From the NCBI GenBank assembly GCA_038223055.1, contig JBBRHF010000048.1:1-24848 (forward strand): a DNA stretch of 24,848 nt. Direction: 5' to 3'. Each line of letters opens with the position of its first letter. Within the stretch, counting starts at the first letter, position 1. Positions 15,932 through 23,619 of the stretch are shown one piece after another. The DNA comes from JBBRHF01 sp038223055. Its GTDB lineage: Bacteria; Actinomycetota; Actinomycetes; JACCUZ01. A program made the position numbers and the translations under genes. Under the pieces are notes generated by a model. It was not told the DNA's origin, ran no database searches, and worked only from the letters and a program-made list of their open reading frames with translations.

Positions 15932-17250
15932 TCACCGGCCAGCTGCTGGCCCACGGCGTCGGCAGCCGGGAGGACCTGCCGCTGCCCTTCTCCTACGCCT
16001 TGGCCGGGGCCGTGGTTGCGCTGGTGGTGTCGTTCCTGGCGCTCGGTCTGCTCTGGAAGACACCGCGGCTGGACCCCGAGACGGCCGGGTGGGAGCTGCC
16101 GGCTACCGCCCGGCGCGGGCTGGAGAGCCGGGCCGTACGCCGAGGAGTGCAGGCGCTGGGCCTGGTCATCACGGCCTACGTCACGATGGCCGCCGTGGTC
16201 GGCAAGGACGACGCGCTGAACCCGACGGCCGGCGTGGTCTACGTCCTGTTCTGGATCGGGGTGCCGCTGCTGTGCGTGCTCGTCGGGCCGGTCTGGCGGG
16301 TGCTCAACCCGATCCGCACCGTCCACGCGTTGCTGTCCCGGGCCATCGGGACGCGCCCGGAGCAGGGCATCGCCACGATGCCGCCGGCACTGGGTGCCTG
16401 GCCGGCGGCCGTGACGCTGCTCGCGTTCGCCTGGCTCGAGCTGATCGCGCCGGGCAACGACACCCTGCCCGTGCTGCGCGCCTTCTTCGCGGCCTACTTC
16501 GCCCTCAACCTGCTAGCCGCGACCTATTGGGGGTCGGGGTGGTTCGAGCGCGGGGACGGCTTCGAGGTCTACTTCACCCTGGCAGGGCGGCTCTCGCCAA
16601 TAGGCCGGCGCGCGGACGGGCGGCTGGTGCTGCGCAACCCCCTGGTGAGCGCCGCCGGCACACCCGTCGTACCCGGCCTGTTCGCGGTCGTGGGGGTGCT
16701 GCTCGGATCCACGGCCTACGACTCGCTGTCCAACGCCCCGTGGTGGATCCGGCTGGTGCAGGGCGGCGCGCTGCCCGTGCGGGTGACCGAGACGCTGGGC
16801 TTGCTCGCCGTGGTCACGGCGGTGACGCTGGCCTTCACGCTCGCCGCCGCATTGAGCGGGCGGTTCAGCGACCAGCCGGAGCGCCTGACCGGGGAGTTCG
16901 CGCACACCCTGGTGCCGATCGTGATCGGCTACGTCGTCGCGCACTACTGGTCGCTGCTGGTGCTGACCGGGCAGACCACACTGGTCCGGCTGTCGGACCC
17001 GTTGGGCCACAACAGCAACTGGCTCGGCACGGCCCACTGGGGCATCGACGCCCGGCTGGCCGACGTGACGTTCGTGGCGGTGCTGCAGGCCAGCGCGATC
17101 GTGACCGGTCACGTGCTGGGCGTCATCCTGGCCCACGACCGCGCGGTCCGCCTGCTGCCGCGCCGGCACGCCGTCGCGGGTCAGGTGCCGCTGCTCGTGC
17201 TCATGGTGGCCTACACCGTCACCGGCCTGTCCCTGCTGTTCGGGGCGTGA
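15928..17250 (+). CDS. Ten-helix integral membrane protein (family often labelled 'fenitrothion hydrolase')
   Basis: A 440-residue polytopic membrane protein from ATG 15928. About ten hydrophobic segments are visible, for example YALAGAVVALVVSFLALGLL, LGLVITAYVTMAAVVG, VVYVLFWIGVPLLCVLVGP, VVPGLFAVVGVLLG, LGLLAVVTAVTLAFTLAAA, LVPIVIGYVVAHYWSLLVL and VPLLVLMVAYTVTGLSLLF. The N-terminal phrase LAHGVGSREDLPLPFSYA and the WRVLNPIRTVHALL loop are typical of an actinobacterial family that databases often call fenitrothion hydrolase. I do not know of good evidence for that activity in such proteins and see no hydrolase motif. HYWSLLVL and HNSNWLGTAHWG hold conserved-looking histidines and could bind metal or haem, which is an inference. 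It is transcribed away from the acyltransferase. Its own start lacks a ribosome binding site but overlaps the stop of a possible leader peptide. Confidence 0.8.
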   Translation: MITGQLLAHGVGSREDLPLPFSYALAGAVVALVVSFLALGLLWKTPRLDPETAGWELPATARRGLESRAVRRGVQALGLVITAYVTMAAVVGKDDALNPTAGVVYVLFWIGVPLLCVLVGPVWRVLNPIRTVHALLSRAIGTRPEQGIATMPPALGAWPAAVTLLAFAWLELIAPGNDTLPVLRAFFAAYFALNLLAATYWGSGWFERGDGFEVYFTLAGRLSPIGRRADGRLVLRNPLVSAAGTPVVPGLFAVVGVLLGSTAYDSLSNAPWWIRLVQGGALPVRVTETLGLLAVVTAVTLAFTLAAALSGRFSDQPERLTGEFAHTLVPIVIGYVVAHYWSLLVLTGQTTLVRLSDPLGHNSNWLGTAHWGIDARLADVTFVAVLQASAIVTGHVLGVILAHDRAVRLLPRRHAVAGQVPLLVLMVAYTVTGLSLLFGA

Positions 17251-17273
17251 GCTGGTCGGGACTCGCCTCGCCA

Positions 17274-17325
17274 GGCAACTTCGTGCTCTAGTTCGGCGCA
17301 ATCGCTGGGCAACTTCGGGCTTTAG
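17274..17325. repeat. Direct repeat of 18 bp in the convergent gap
   Basis: GGCAACTTCGTGCTCTAG (17274-17291) recurs as GGCAACTTCGGGCTTTAG (17308-17325), two mismatches, 34 bases apart. The second copy contains the stop codon of the CpaE-like gene. The 71-base gap between the converging genes otherwise shows no strong hairpin. Confidence 0.75.
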
Positions 17326-18665
17326 CGGCGCAGCAGGCGCCGCCGGCGTGGTCCGGGGGCCCCGACCAGGCCGGCGGCGAAGCCGGCGAGCGCACGGCGG
17401 GCCGGTGAGTCGGGCGCGACCTCGGCCAGCGGCCGGCCTTGCAGGACGGCGGCGTCGAGCGCGTCGCGGTCCGCGGGCACGAACGTGAGGTCGGAGATGC
17501 CGGCGTAGCGATCGAGGGCCTCGGCGAGCTGGGCCTGCGGGTCGGAACCGACCGCACCGCGGCGCACCTGGTTGAGGACGACGCGCGGCGCGACGCCCGG
17601 CAGGGCCTCGCGCAGGTCGCTGAGCCCGCGCAGCAGTCGCTGCACGCCCACCGGGTCGGCGGCGCCGACCGCGACGACCGTGTCGGCCGCCGCGAGGGTC
17701 AGCAACGTGGCGCCGTTGCGCCGGGGAGCGGCGGTGTCGTAGGACAGTTCCTCGTCCTGCTCGAGGGCGAAGCCGCAGTCGACCACGGTCACCTCGCAGA
17801 GCCCCCGGCACAACGCCCACACCTGAGCCAGCGCGGAGGGCCGGAGCTCGGGCCAGCGCGCCGCCCGGGAGATGCCGGTGAGCACCCGAAGGTTCGGCTC
17901 GGCCAGCGGAGCGACCCGGGCCAGCGCCGGCAGGTCCAGCTGTCCGCCGTTGGCGAGCCGGCAGGCCGAGGCGAGCCCCGGGGCCTCGTCGAGAAAACCC
18001 AGCACCTGGTGCACCACCCCGCCGTAGACGTCGGCGTCGGCGAGCACCGTGCTGACCCCGGACCGGGCCAGCTCGGTGGCGACGGTGACCGCGACGGTCG
18101 TGCGCCCCGGCGCACCCGTGGGCCCCCACACCACGACCAGACTCCCCGGGGCGCGGGACTCGCCCAGCTCGACGTCCGGCCCGGCGCCGGCGGCCCGCGG
18201 CCCGCCGGTCCGCGGAAGCGGCACCGGTCCGCCGGGGCGGGTCGAGAGCGGCTCGGCGTAGCTGTGGTCCGCACCGGAACCGAGCGCGGCCTCGCCGAGG
18301 GTCAGGTCGGTCACGGCCCGGGTGACCGCGCCCGAGATCTCCTCAGGGGTGGCGTCGGCCGGCAGGACCTGGGCCACCCCGAGCTGGCGCAGCCGCAGCT
18401 CGGCCGCGTCGTCGCCAGGAGTGAACAGGCCGACGACGGCAACCTGGGCGGCGCCGAGCCGGGCCAGCGCGTCGCGGTCGAGCCGGCGCAGCTCGGCCGA
18501 GAGCAGAACGCCCCGGGCCGTCCCGGCGGCGGCTGCGGCGAGCAGGTCGGCGAGGTCGACGCATCGTCGTACGACGGTGATGCCGGTCGTGGCGTGTTCG
18601 AGGCCGGAGACCAGGCTTGCCTCCCAGGCCGCACCCGTCACGGCGGTGAGGACGGGGACGGTCAT
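17322..18665 (-). CDS. CpaE-like MinD/ParA-family ATPase with non-canonical P-loop
   Basis: A 447-residue protein with a receiver-like N-terminal domain (about 1-110, ending TPEEISGAVTRAVTDL), a proline/glycine-rich linker and a MinD/ParA-type ATPase domain from about residue 170. The P-loop reads VWGPTGAPGRTTVAVTVA, so both signature lysines of KGGxGKT are absent and the Walker lysine position is Arg. STVLADADVYGGVVHQVLGF is the switch-I/A' region and VTVVDCGF the Walker B. Such proteins place Tad/Flp pilus machinery at the membrane. ATG 18665 overlaps the stop of the SAF-domain gene by ATGA; the frame continues upstream but only as a shadow of that gene. The C-terminus is very basic (GPRRRRLLRR), which suits membrane binding. 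Septum-site protein Ssd is a related alternative. Confidence 0.82.
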   Translation of the reverse strand: MTVPVLTAVTGAAWEASLVSGLEHATTGITVVRRCVDLADLLAAAAAGTARGVLLSAELRRLDRDALARLGAAQVAVVGLFTPGDDAAELRLRQLGVAQVLPADATPEEISGAVTRAVTDLTLGEAALGSGADHSYAEPLSTRPGGPVPLPRTGGPRAAGAGPDVELGESRAPGSLVVVWGPTGAPGRTTVAVTVATELARSGVSTVLADADVYGGVVHQVLGFLDEAPGLASACRLANGGQLDLPALARVAPLAEPNLRVLTGISRAARWPELRPSALAQVWALCRGLCEVTVVDCGFALEQDEELSYDTAAPRRNGATLLTLAAADTVVAVGAADPVGVQRLLRGLSDLREALPGVAPRVVLNQVRRGAVGSDPQAQLAEALDRYAGISDLTFVPADRDALDAAVLQGRPLAEVAPDSPARRALAGFAAGLVGAPGPRRRRLLRR

Positions 18666-19327
18666 GGCGCGCCGAGGGCGCTGCGTGCGTCCTTGCTGCC
18701 GGGCACCTGCACGAGGTAGACGGTGCCGTGCGCCACGGCGTCGATGACCTTGCTCACGTCCGAGCCGGCGACGTAGACGGTCACGCCGACCCGCGAGCCG
18801 GTCCCGCCGAACCCGCCCCCCGCCGACACATCCTCGGCCACGGTGACCGCGGTCAGCACGAGGTCGGGCTTGGCCGGATCGGTGCCGCTGGGTGTGTCGC
18901 GCACGGAGTAGACGTCGACCACGCGGCCCTTGGCGAGCCCGGTGGCACCGAACCGGTCGACCTCGATGACCACCCGCCGCTGCTCCTCCGTGCCGGGCTG
19001 CCCCACCGAGGCGACCGGGAGCAGCTCGTCGCGCCCCACCGGCCGGGTCAGCACGAGGCCAACCAGGGGTTCGCCGGCCGAGACGTAACGCGACGTGGCC
19101 CGGTCGAGGCGCACCGAGCGAACGGCCAGGTCTCCCGCGGCCAGGGTGCTGCGCGGCCCGAGGTCGCGGGTCACCGACCACACCTGAATCCGCTGATCGG
19201 CCTGGGCGAAGATCTTGGCCCCGACCGCGACCGAGATCAGGACCAGCAGCAGGCCGAGGAGAAGGCGCGCGTCCAGCCATCGGGCGCGGGGCAGCCGGGC
19301 GGCAGCCGGCGACGGCAGCTCGGACAT
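18662..19327 (-). CDS. SAF-domain, CpaB/RcpC-like membrane-anchored protein
   Basis: A 221-residue protein with a short cytoplasmic N-terminus rich in Arg and Pro (ARLPRARWLDARL), one transmembrane helix (about residues 24-43: LLLGLLLVLISVAVGAKIFA), and an extracytoplasmic SAF domain. The SAF part starts VWSVTRDLGPRSTLAAGDLAVRSV and continues through GEPLVGLVLTRPVGRDELL. A CpaB-type second part follows (VVIEVDRFGATGLAKGRVVDVYSV). CpaB/RcpC proteins are periplasmic components of Flp/Tad pilus assembly. ATG 19327 is supported by TGGGAG 5 bases upstream. Its stop overlaps the CpaE-like ATPase start, and the two are clearly one operon. The rest of a Tad locus (CpaF, TadB, TadC, pilin) is not in the window. 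Confidence 0.85.
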   Translation of the reverse strand: MSELPSPAAARLPRARWLDARLLLGLLLVLISVAVGAKIFAQADQRIQVWSVTRDLGPRSTLAAGDLAVRSVRLDRATSRYVSAGEPLVGLVLTRPVGRDELLPVASVGQPGTEEQRRVVIEVDRFGATGLAKGRVVDVYSVRDTPSGTDPAKPDLVLTAVTVAEDVSAGGGFGGTGSRVGVTVYVAGSDVSKVIDAVAHGTVYLVQVPGSKDARSALGAP

Positions 19328-19382
19328 CGATCTCCCATCCCTGGCTGGGACGGCCATCGTGCCCTAAGTCCGGCGGGAGCGG

Positions 19383-19445
19383 AACTGCTCGTCCACAGGC
19401 GAGACGAGCTGTTGACAATCTCCCCGATGGCGGGATGGATCGGGG
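19383..19445 (-). terminator. Two tandem hairpins after acetate kinase
   Basis: Just beyond the ackA stop (19457) lies CCCCGAT/ATCGGGG (19422-19428/19439-19445), a 7-bp stem with a 10-base loop. Next comes AACTGCTCGTC/GACGAGCTGTT (19383-19393/19403-19413), a stem of about 10 pairs with one mismatch and a 9-base loop. Neither has a long U-tract. Together they probably end the phosphoketolase-ackA transcript before the CpaB-like gene. Confidence 0.55.
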
Positions 19446-19456
19446 GTCGCATCGGG

Positions 19457-20647
19457 TCAGGTGGCGAGGTCGCGGGTGTCCTGGGCGATGACCAACTCCT
19501 CGTCGGTGGGGACCACGAGGGCCACCACAGGTCCCTCGCTGCTTACCCGTCCCCCCGTCTGGCGGCCGTGCGCAGCGTTGGCCGCCACGTCCTCGCGCAC
19601 CCCCAGGACGCCCAGGTGCGCCATGATCTGGCTGCGCGCGGCGGCCCCGCGCTCCCCGACTCCCCCGGTGAAGACGACGGCGTCGAGGCGGCCCAGCGCC
19701 ACGGTGAGCGCGCCGACGGTCTTGGCCGCTCGGTAGGCGAACACGGCCAGCGCCAGGGTCGCCCGCTCCGAGCCATCGGCCGCAGCGGCTTCGACACTTC
19801 GCATGTCATGGCTGACCCCGGACAGGCCGAGCAGGCCGCTGCGGCTGTTCAGAACGTCCAGCACACCGGCGAGGTCCACGTCCAGGCGCCCGGCGATGTA
19901 GCCGAGCATGCCCGGGTCGACGTCGCCGCTGCGGGTGCCCATGACGAGACCCTCGAGCGGGGTCATGCCCATCGTGGTGTCGACCGAGATCCCGTCGCAG
20001 ACGGCGGCCGCGCTGGCGCCGTTGCCCAGATGCAGGGTGACCATCCGTAGCGACTCCAGCGGGCGACCCAACAGCTGCGCCGCGCGTGCGCTGACGTAGC
20101 GGTGGCTGGTGCCGTGGAAGCCATAGCGGCGTACGCCGTGCTCTTCGAACCATTCGCCGGGAACGGCGTAGTGGTAGGCCACCGGCGGCATCGTCTGGTG
20201 GAAGGCGGTGTCGAAGACCGCGACCTGCCCGAGGTGGGGCAGTTCGGCCCTGGTCGCCTCAATGCCCGCGATGTTGGCCGGCTCGTGCAGCGGAGCCAGG
20301 TCGATCATCTCGTGCAGCACCGCGAGGACCTCGTCGTCGATCGCCACCGACGCGGAGAACCGTGAGCCGCCATGCACGACCCGGTGGCCCACTCCGGACA
20401 CCGCAGCCCGTTCCTCATCGCTGAGCGTCGCCAGCAGGTGGGCGACCACGCCGCGGTGCGTGCCGTCCGTCGGGGTGCTGGTCTGCTCGTCGTCACCGCG
20501 GCGCAGCGAGACGACGGCGTCCGGGCCGCCGACCCGCTCGCCGAGCCCAGCCACCGCCCGCGCACCGTTCTCCGGGTCGACCAGCGCGAACTTCACCGAC
20601 GAGCTGCCGCAGTTCAGGACGAGGACCGACGAGGCGATCGAGGGCAC
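19457..20647 (-). CDS. ackA: Acetate kinase
   Basis: A 396-residue ASKHA-fold kinase, the normal length for AckA. It interconverts acetyl phosphate plus ADP with acetate plus ATP in the cytoplasm. Family motifs are VLNCGSSSVKFAL at the N-terminus, GHRVVHGG, APLHEPANIAGIEA, VFDTAFHQTMPPVAYHYAVP, RRYGFHGTSHRYV, LHLGNGASAAAV, SVDTTMGMTPLEGLVMGTRSGDVDPG and VFTGGVGERGAAARS. GTG 20647 (VPSIASSVLVLNCG) follows the phosphoketolase stop by 7 bases, with no strong ribosome binding site of its own, so translation is likely coupled. With phosphoketolase upstream, this gene recovers ATP from the acetyl phosphate formed by that enzyme. No phosphotransacetylase is present in the window. Confidence 0.97.
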   Translation of the reverse strand: MPSIASSVLVLNCGSSSVKFALVDPENGARAVAGLGERVGGPDAVVSLRRGDDEQTSTPTDGTHRGVVAHLLATLSDEERAAVSGVGHRVVHGGSRFSASVAIDDEVLAVLHEMIDLAPLHEPANIAGIEATRAELPHLGQVAVFDTAFHQTMPPVAYHYAVPGEWFEEHGVRRYGFHGTSHRYVSARAAQLLGRPLESLRMVTLHLGNGASAAAVCDGISVDTTMGMTPLEGLVMGTRSGDVDPGMLGYIAGRLDVDLAGVLDVLNSRSGLLGLSGVSHDMRSVEAAAADGSERATLALAVFAYRAAKTVGALTVALGRLDAVVFTGGVGERGAAARSQIMAHLGVLGVREDVAANAAHGRQTGGRVSSEGPVVALVVPTDEELVIAQDTRDLAT

Positions 20648-20654
20648 GGCGTCA

Positions 20655-23093
20655 TCAGCCCCGCTCGGCGGGGTCCGGGAGGACCCATGCGCGCAGATCC
20701 GGGAGATCCTCGAGGTGCTCGACCACGTAGGCGCTGTGCTCGGCGAGCCGTGACTGGCAGTAGGCCATCAGGTCGCTTGCGCCCGGCGGGGTCCGGCGGG
20801 CATTGTTCAGCGCGTCCATGACCAGGTGGTAGCGCGACACGCGGTTGCGCACGACCATGTCGAAGGGGGTGGTTGTGGTGCCCTCCTCGATGAAGCCACG
20901 CACCCGGAACCGGTCGGCGTCGGGGCGGCCGTGCACGAGTTGGTGGACCGCGCCCGGGTAGCCGTGGAAGGCGAACACCACGTCGACGTTGTCGGTGAAG
21001 AGTTCCTTGAACAAGGTCTCGGACATGCCGTGCGGGTGGTCCTTGCGGCGCGGCAGCGTCATGAGATCGACGACGTTGACGACCCGGGTGCGGAACTGCG
21101 GCAGGTGCTGGCGCAGGATGTCCGCCGCCGCCACCGCCTCCATCGTGACGACGTCGCCGGCGCAGGCGAGCACGATGTCGGGGTCGGTGCTGCCGTCGTC
21201 GGTGCCGGCCCATTCCCAGACTCCGGCCCCGCGAGTGCAGTGCGCGAGGGCCTCGTCCATCGTCAGCCACTGCAATTGGGGCTGCTTGTCGATGACGATC
21301 AGGTTGACGTAGGAACGCGACCGGAAACAGTGGTTGGCCACCGAGAGCAGGCAGTTGGCGTCCGGCGGCAGATAGACGCGGCCGATGTTGCCCCGGATGG
21401 TGATCACGTTCTGGATGAGGCCGGGTCCCTGGTGACTGAAGCCGTTGTGGTCGTTGCGCCACGCGGTGGAGGTCAGCAGAACGTTCAGGCTGGGCACCTC
21501 GACCCGCCAGGGCAGGTTGGCCGCCTCCTGGAGCCACTTGGCATGCTGGATGGTCTGCGACGCGCTGACCATCGCGAAGGCCTCGTAGGTGGCGAACATG
21601 CCGTGCCGGCCGGTCAGGTTGTAGCCCTCCAACCAGCCGTGGCAGTTGTGCTCGGAGAGCACCTCCATCACCCGGCCGTCGCGGGAGATCGAGACGTCCT
21701 CCGGCGTCACCGCCTCGGCGAAGCAGCGGTCGGACACCTCGAAGACCGCGCCCAGCCGGTTGCTGTTGGTCTCGTCCGGGCAGAAGAGCCGGAATCGGTC
21801 CGGGTTGCGGGTGTAGATGTCGCGGATGAGTTCGCCGAGCTTGCGGGTCGACTCGGCGCGGACGGCTGCCGGCCTGGCGAGGTCGATCGCGTAGTCGCGG
21901 AAGTCGGGCAGGTCCAGGTCACGGGTCAGAATGCCGCCGTTGGCGTGCGGGGTCGCGCTCATCCGCAGCGCACCTGCCGGGTTGGCCGCCCGGACGATCT
22001 CGGTGGGCGCGCCGTCGGCGTCGAAGAGCTCGTCCGGCCGGTAGGACCGCAGCCAGGTCTCGAGCAGGTCCAGGTGAGCCTGGTTGCCCTTGACCCCGGC
22101 GAGGGGGACCTGATGGGACCGCCACGTGCCGGTGACCTTGACCCCGTCGATCTCCGCCGGGCCGGTCCAGCCCTTCGGCGTACGCAGAACGATCATCGGC
22201 CAACGCGGCCGGGAGCCGTCCCAGTCGCCGCCCCGGGCGGCGGTCTGGATGTCGCGGATCGTGCCCCAGGCCTGGGCCAGGGCAGCAGCGAACCGGTGGT
22301 GCATGCCGGGCAGGTCCTCGCCCTCCACCTCGATCACCTGGTAGCCGTGGCCCTGGAACAGCTCGTGCACCTCTGCCGGGTCCTTGCGGCCCAGCACCGT
22401 CGGTCCCGAGATCTTGGCGCCGTTGAGGTGCAGGATCGGCAGGACGGCTCCGTCCCGCTCGGGGTTGAGGAACGAGACCCCCTTCCAGGAGCCCTCCAGC
22501 GGACCGGTTTCGGCCTCGCCGTCGCCGACGACGGCGAGTGCGAGCAGGTCGGGATTGTCCATCACCGCGCCGAAGGCGTGCACGAGCACGTAGCCGAGCT
22601 CGCCGCCTTCGTGGATGGACCCCGGCGTGGTCACCGAGACGTGGCTCGGGATGCCGCCCGGTGCGGAGAACTGGCGGAACAGGCGCCGGATGCCCTCCGC
22701 GTCGAGCGTCACGTCTGGGTAGACCTCGGTGTAGGTGCCCTCGAGATAGCCGGCGGCCACCAGGGCCGGCCCGCCGTGGCCAGGACCGGCCAAGTAGACG
22801 ATCTGCTGGCCGGTCTCCCGGATCAGCCGCGAGGCATGGGTGTAGATGAACGACAAACCAGGGCTGGTTCCCCAGTGCCCGAGCAGGCGCGGCTTGATCT
22901 GCGCCGAGGTCAGCTTCTCCCGCAGCAGTGGGTTGGCCATCAAGTAGATCTGGCCGATCGTGAGGTAGTTGTTCGCACGCCACCACGCATCCATGGCGGC
23001 GACCTCGTCGTCGGTAGGGTGGGCCAGCCGCCCGACCAGGGCGTCGACCGGCTCCGTGTTCGACGGGTGGCGACCCTGCTCGCTGACGCTCAC
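20655..23093 (-). CDS. xfp: Phosphoketolase (xylulose-5-P/fructose-6-P)
   Basis: An 812-residue thiamine-diphosphate enzyme, the usual length of the family. It splits xylulose 5-phosphate (or fructose 6-phosphate) with phosphate into acetyl phosphate and glyceraldehyde 3-phosphate (or erythrose 4-phosphate). Motifs include WWRANNYLTIGQIYL at the start, RLLGHWGTSPGLSFIYTH, LAGPGHGGPALVAAGYLEG, the thiamine-Mg region VVGDGEAETGPLEGSWKG, LHLNGAKISGPTVLGR, FCPDETNSNRL, GWLEGYNLTGRHGMFATYEAF and FSHQGPGLIQNVI. GTG 23093 is chosen because GAGGAGG lies 6 bases upstream and the family N-terminus aligns; the frame upstream of it is non-coding. It is the first gene of a two-gene operon with ackA and is divergent from the helix-turn-helix gene (152-base gap). 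Which sugar phosphate it prefers cannot be told. Confidence 0.97.
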   Translation of the reverse strand: MSVSEQGRHPSNTEPVDALVGRLAHPTDDEVAAMDAWWRANNYLTIGQIYLMANPLLREKLTSAQIKPRLLGHWGTSPGLSFIYTHASRLIRETGQQIVYLAGPGHGGPALVAAGYLEGTYTEVYPDVTLDAEGIRRLFRQFSAPGGIPSHVSVTTPGSIHEGGELGYVLVHAFGAVMDNPDLLALAVVGDGEAETGPLEGSWKGVSFLNPERDGAVLPILHLNGAKISGPTVLGRKDPAEVHELFQGHGYQVIEVEGEDLPGMHHRFAAALAQAWGTIRDIQTAARGGDWDGSRPRWPMIVLRTPKGWTGPAEIDGVKVTGTWRSHQVPLAGVKGNQAHLDLLETWLRSYRPDELFDADGAPTEIVRAANPAGALRMSATPHANGGILTRDLDLPDFRDYAIDLARPAAVRAESTRKLGELIRDIYTRNPDRFRLFCPDETNSNRLGAVFEVSDRCFAEAVTPEDVSISRDGRVMEVLSEHNCHGWLEGYNLTGRHGMFATYEAFAMVSASQTIQHAKWLQEAANLPWRVEVPSLNVLLTSTAWRNDHNGFSHQGPGLIQNVITIRGNIGRVYLPPDANCLLSVANHCFRSRSYVNLIVIDKQPQLQWLTMDEALAHCTRGAGVWEWAGTDDGSTDPDIVLACAGDVVTMEAVAAADILRQHLPQFRTRVVNVVDLMTLPRRKDHPHGMSETLFKELFTDNVDVVFAFHGYPGAVHQLVHGRPDADRFRVRGFIEEGTTTTPFDMVVRNRVSRYHLVMDALNNARRTPPGASDLMAYCQSRLAEHSAYVVEHLEDLPDLRAWVLPDPAERG

Positions 23094-23245
23094 GCTGATC
23101 CTCCTCGTTGCGCGGTCACCTGGTGTGGTCGTGCGGTTCGACGCTACCGCCGGGGTTCCTGTGGACGAACGCCGGCCCGGACCCGGGTGAGGCGGCAGAC
23201 TGGACCCGCCCCACATCAGTCCCCCAACCCGAGGAGCCGCGGCAG

Positions 23246-23506
23246 ATGAGCCCTTCCCCTCGCTTTCTCCAGCTGACCGATGTGGCCGAGATGCTGAACA
23301 TCTCCTCCGCCCAGGTCTACGCGCTGGTCCGCTCGGGCGAGCTTCCGGCGATCAAGATTGGCGGTCGCGGGCAGTGGCGGGTCGAGGTGAGCGAGCTCGA
23401 GTCCTACATCACGAGGATGTACGAGGAGACCCGCGAGTTCGTCGCCACCCACCGGTTCGGTCGAGGCGGCGACGACGACACGGCGGCGCTTGACGATCTG
23501 GCCTGA
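23246..23506 (+). CDS. Excisionase-family helix-turn-helix DNA-binding protein
   Basis: An 86-residue protein with a MerR/excisionase-type winged helix-turn-helix (about residues 6-52): FLQLTDVAEMLNISSAQVYALV, then the wing RSGELPAIKIGGRGQWRVE and the closing helix VSELESYITRMYEET. The C-terminal tail is acidic and low in structure (GGDDDTAALDDLA). ATG 23246 has GAGGAG 9 bases upstream; the frame reaches 46 codons further but those are not coding. Proteins of this type are common single-copy chromosomal regulators in actinobacteria, and there is no integrase or phage gene nearby, so a role in excision is unlikely. It is divergent from phosphoketolase and could regulate it, but that is only positional. 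Its stop lies within a 9-bp repeat array. Confidence 0.85.
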   Translation: MSPSPRFLQLTDVAEMLNISSAQVYALVRSGELPAIKIGGRGQWRVEVSELESYITRMYEETREFVATHRFGRGGDDDTAALDDLA

Positions 23507-23537
23507 CCCGCCTGACCCGCCTGACCCTCCTGACCCA
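23502..23537. repeat. 9-bp tandem repeat, 4 copies, across the stop of the helix-turn-helix gene
   Basis: CCTGACCCG is present at 23502-23510 and 23511-23519, then as CCTGACCCT and CCTGACCCA up to 23537. The stop codon TGA (23504-23506) is part of the first copy, and each further copy would supply the same in-frame stop. Confidence 0.85.
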
Positions 23538-23566
23538 CGTGCGTGTCTCGGCCTCCCCGTCGTGGG

Positions 23567-23619
23567 CCGATCGCGTGACCACCGGGCCGCACGACGCCGA
23601 TCGCGCGACCACCGGGCCG
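23567..23619. repeat. 23-bp direct repeat, 30-bp period
   Basis: The unit beginning CCGATCGCGTGACC and ending ACCGGGCCG occurs at 23567-23589 and 23597-23619 with one mismatch. The second copy ends right at the stop codon of the convergent gene (23620-23622). GTCGTG (23559-23564) and CACGAC (23590-23595) also form an inverted pair around the first copy, which might act as a weak terminator. Confidence 0.7.

Noticed and set aside
15903..17291. Second plus-strand frame of 462 codons in the membrane-protein region
   Set aside because: It is rich in Arg/Gly/Ala with no membrane segments or motifs, a +2 shadow of the ten-helix protein.
19412..19440. TTGACA on the plus strand as a promoter
   Set aside because: No -10 element at a normal distance and no plus-strand gene downstream.
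20826..23249. Plus-strand open frame of 807 codons
   Set aside because: It is the antisense of phosphoketolase and ends in non-coding sequence.
23246..23506. Phage or integrative-element excisionase
   Set aside because: No integrase, attachment site, tRNA or other phage gene is nearby; a chromosomal regulator is more likely.
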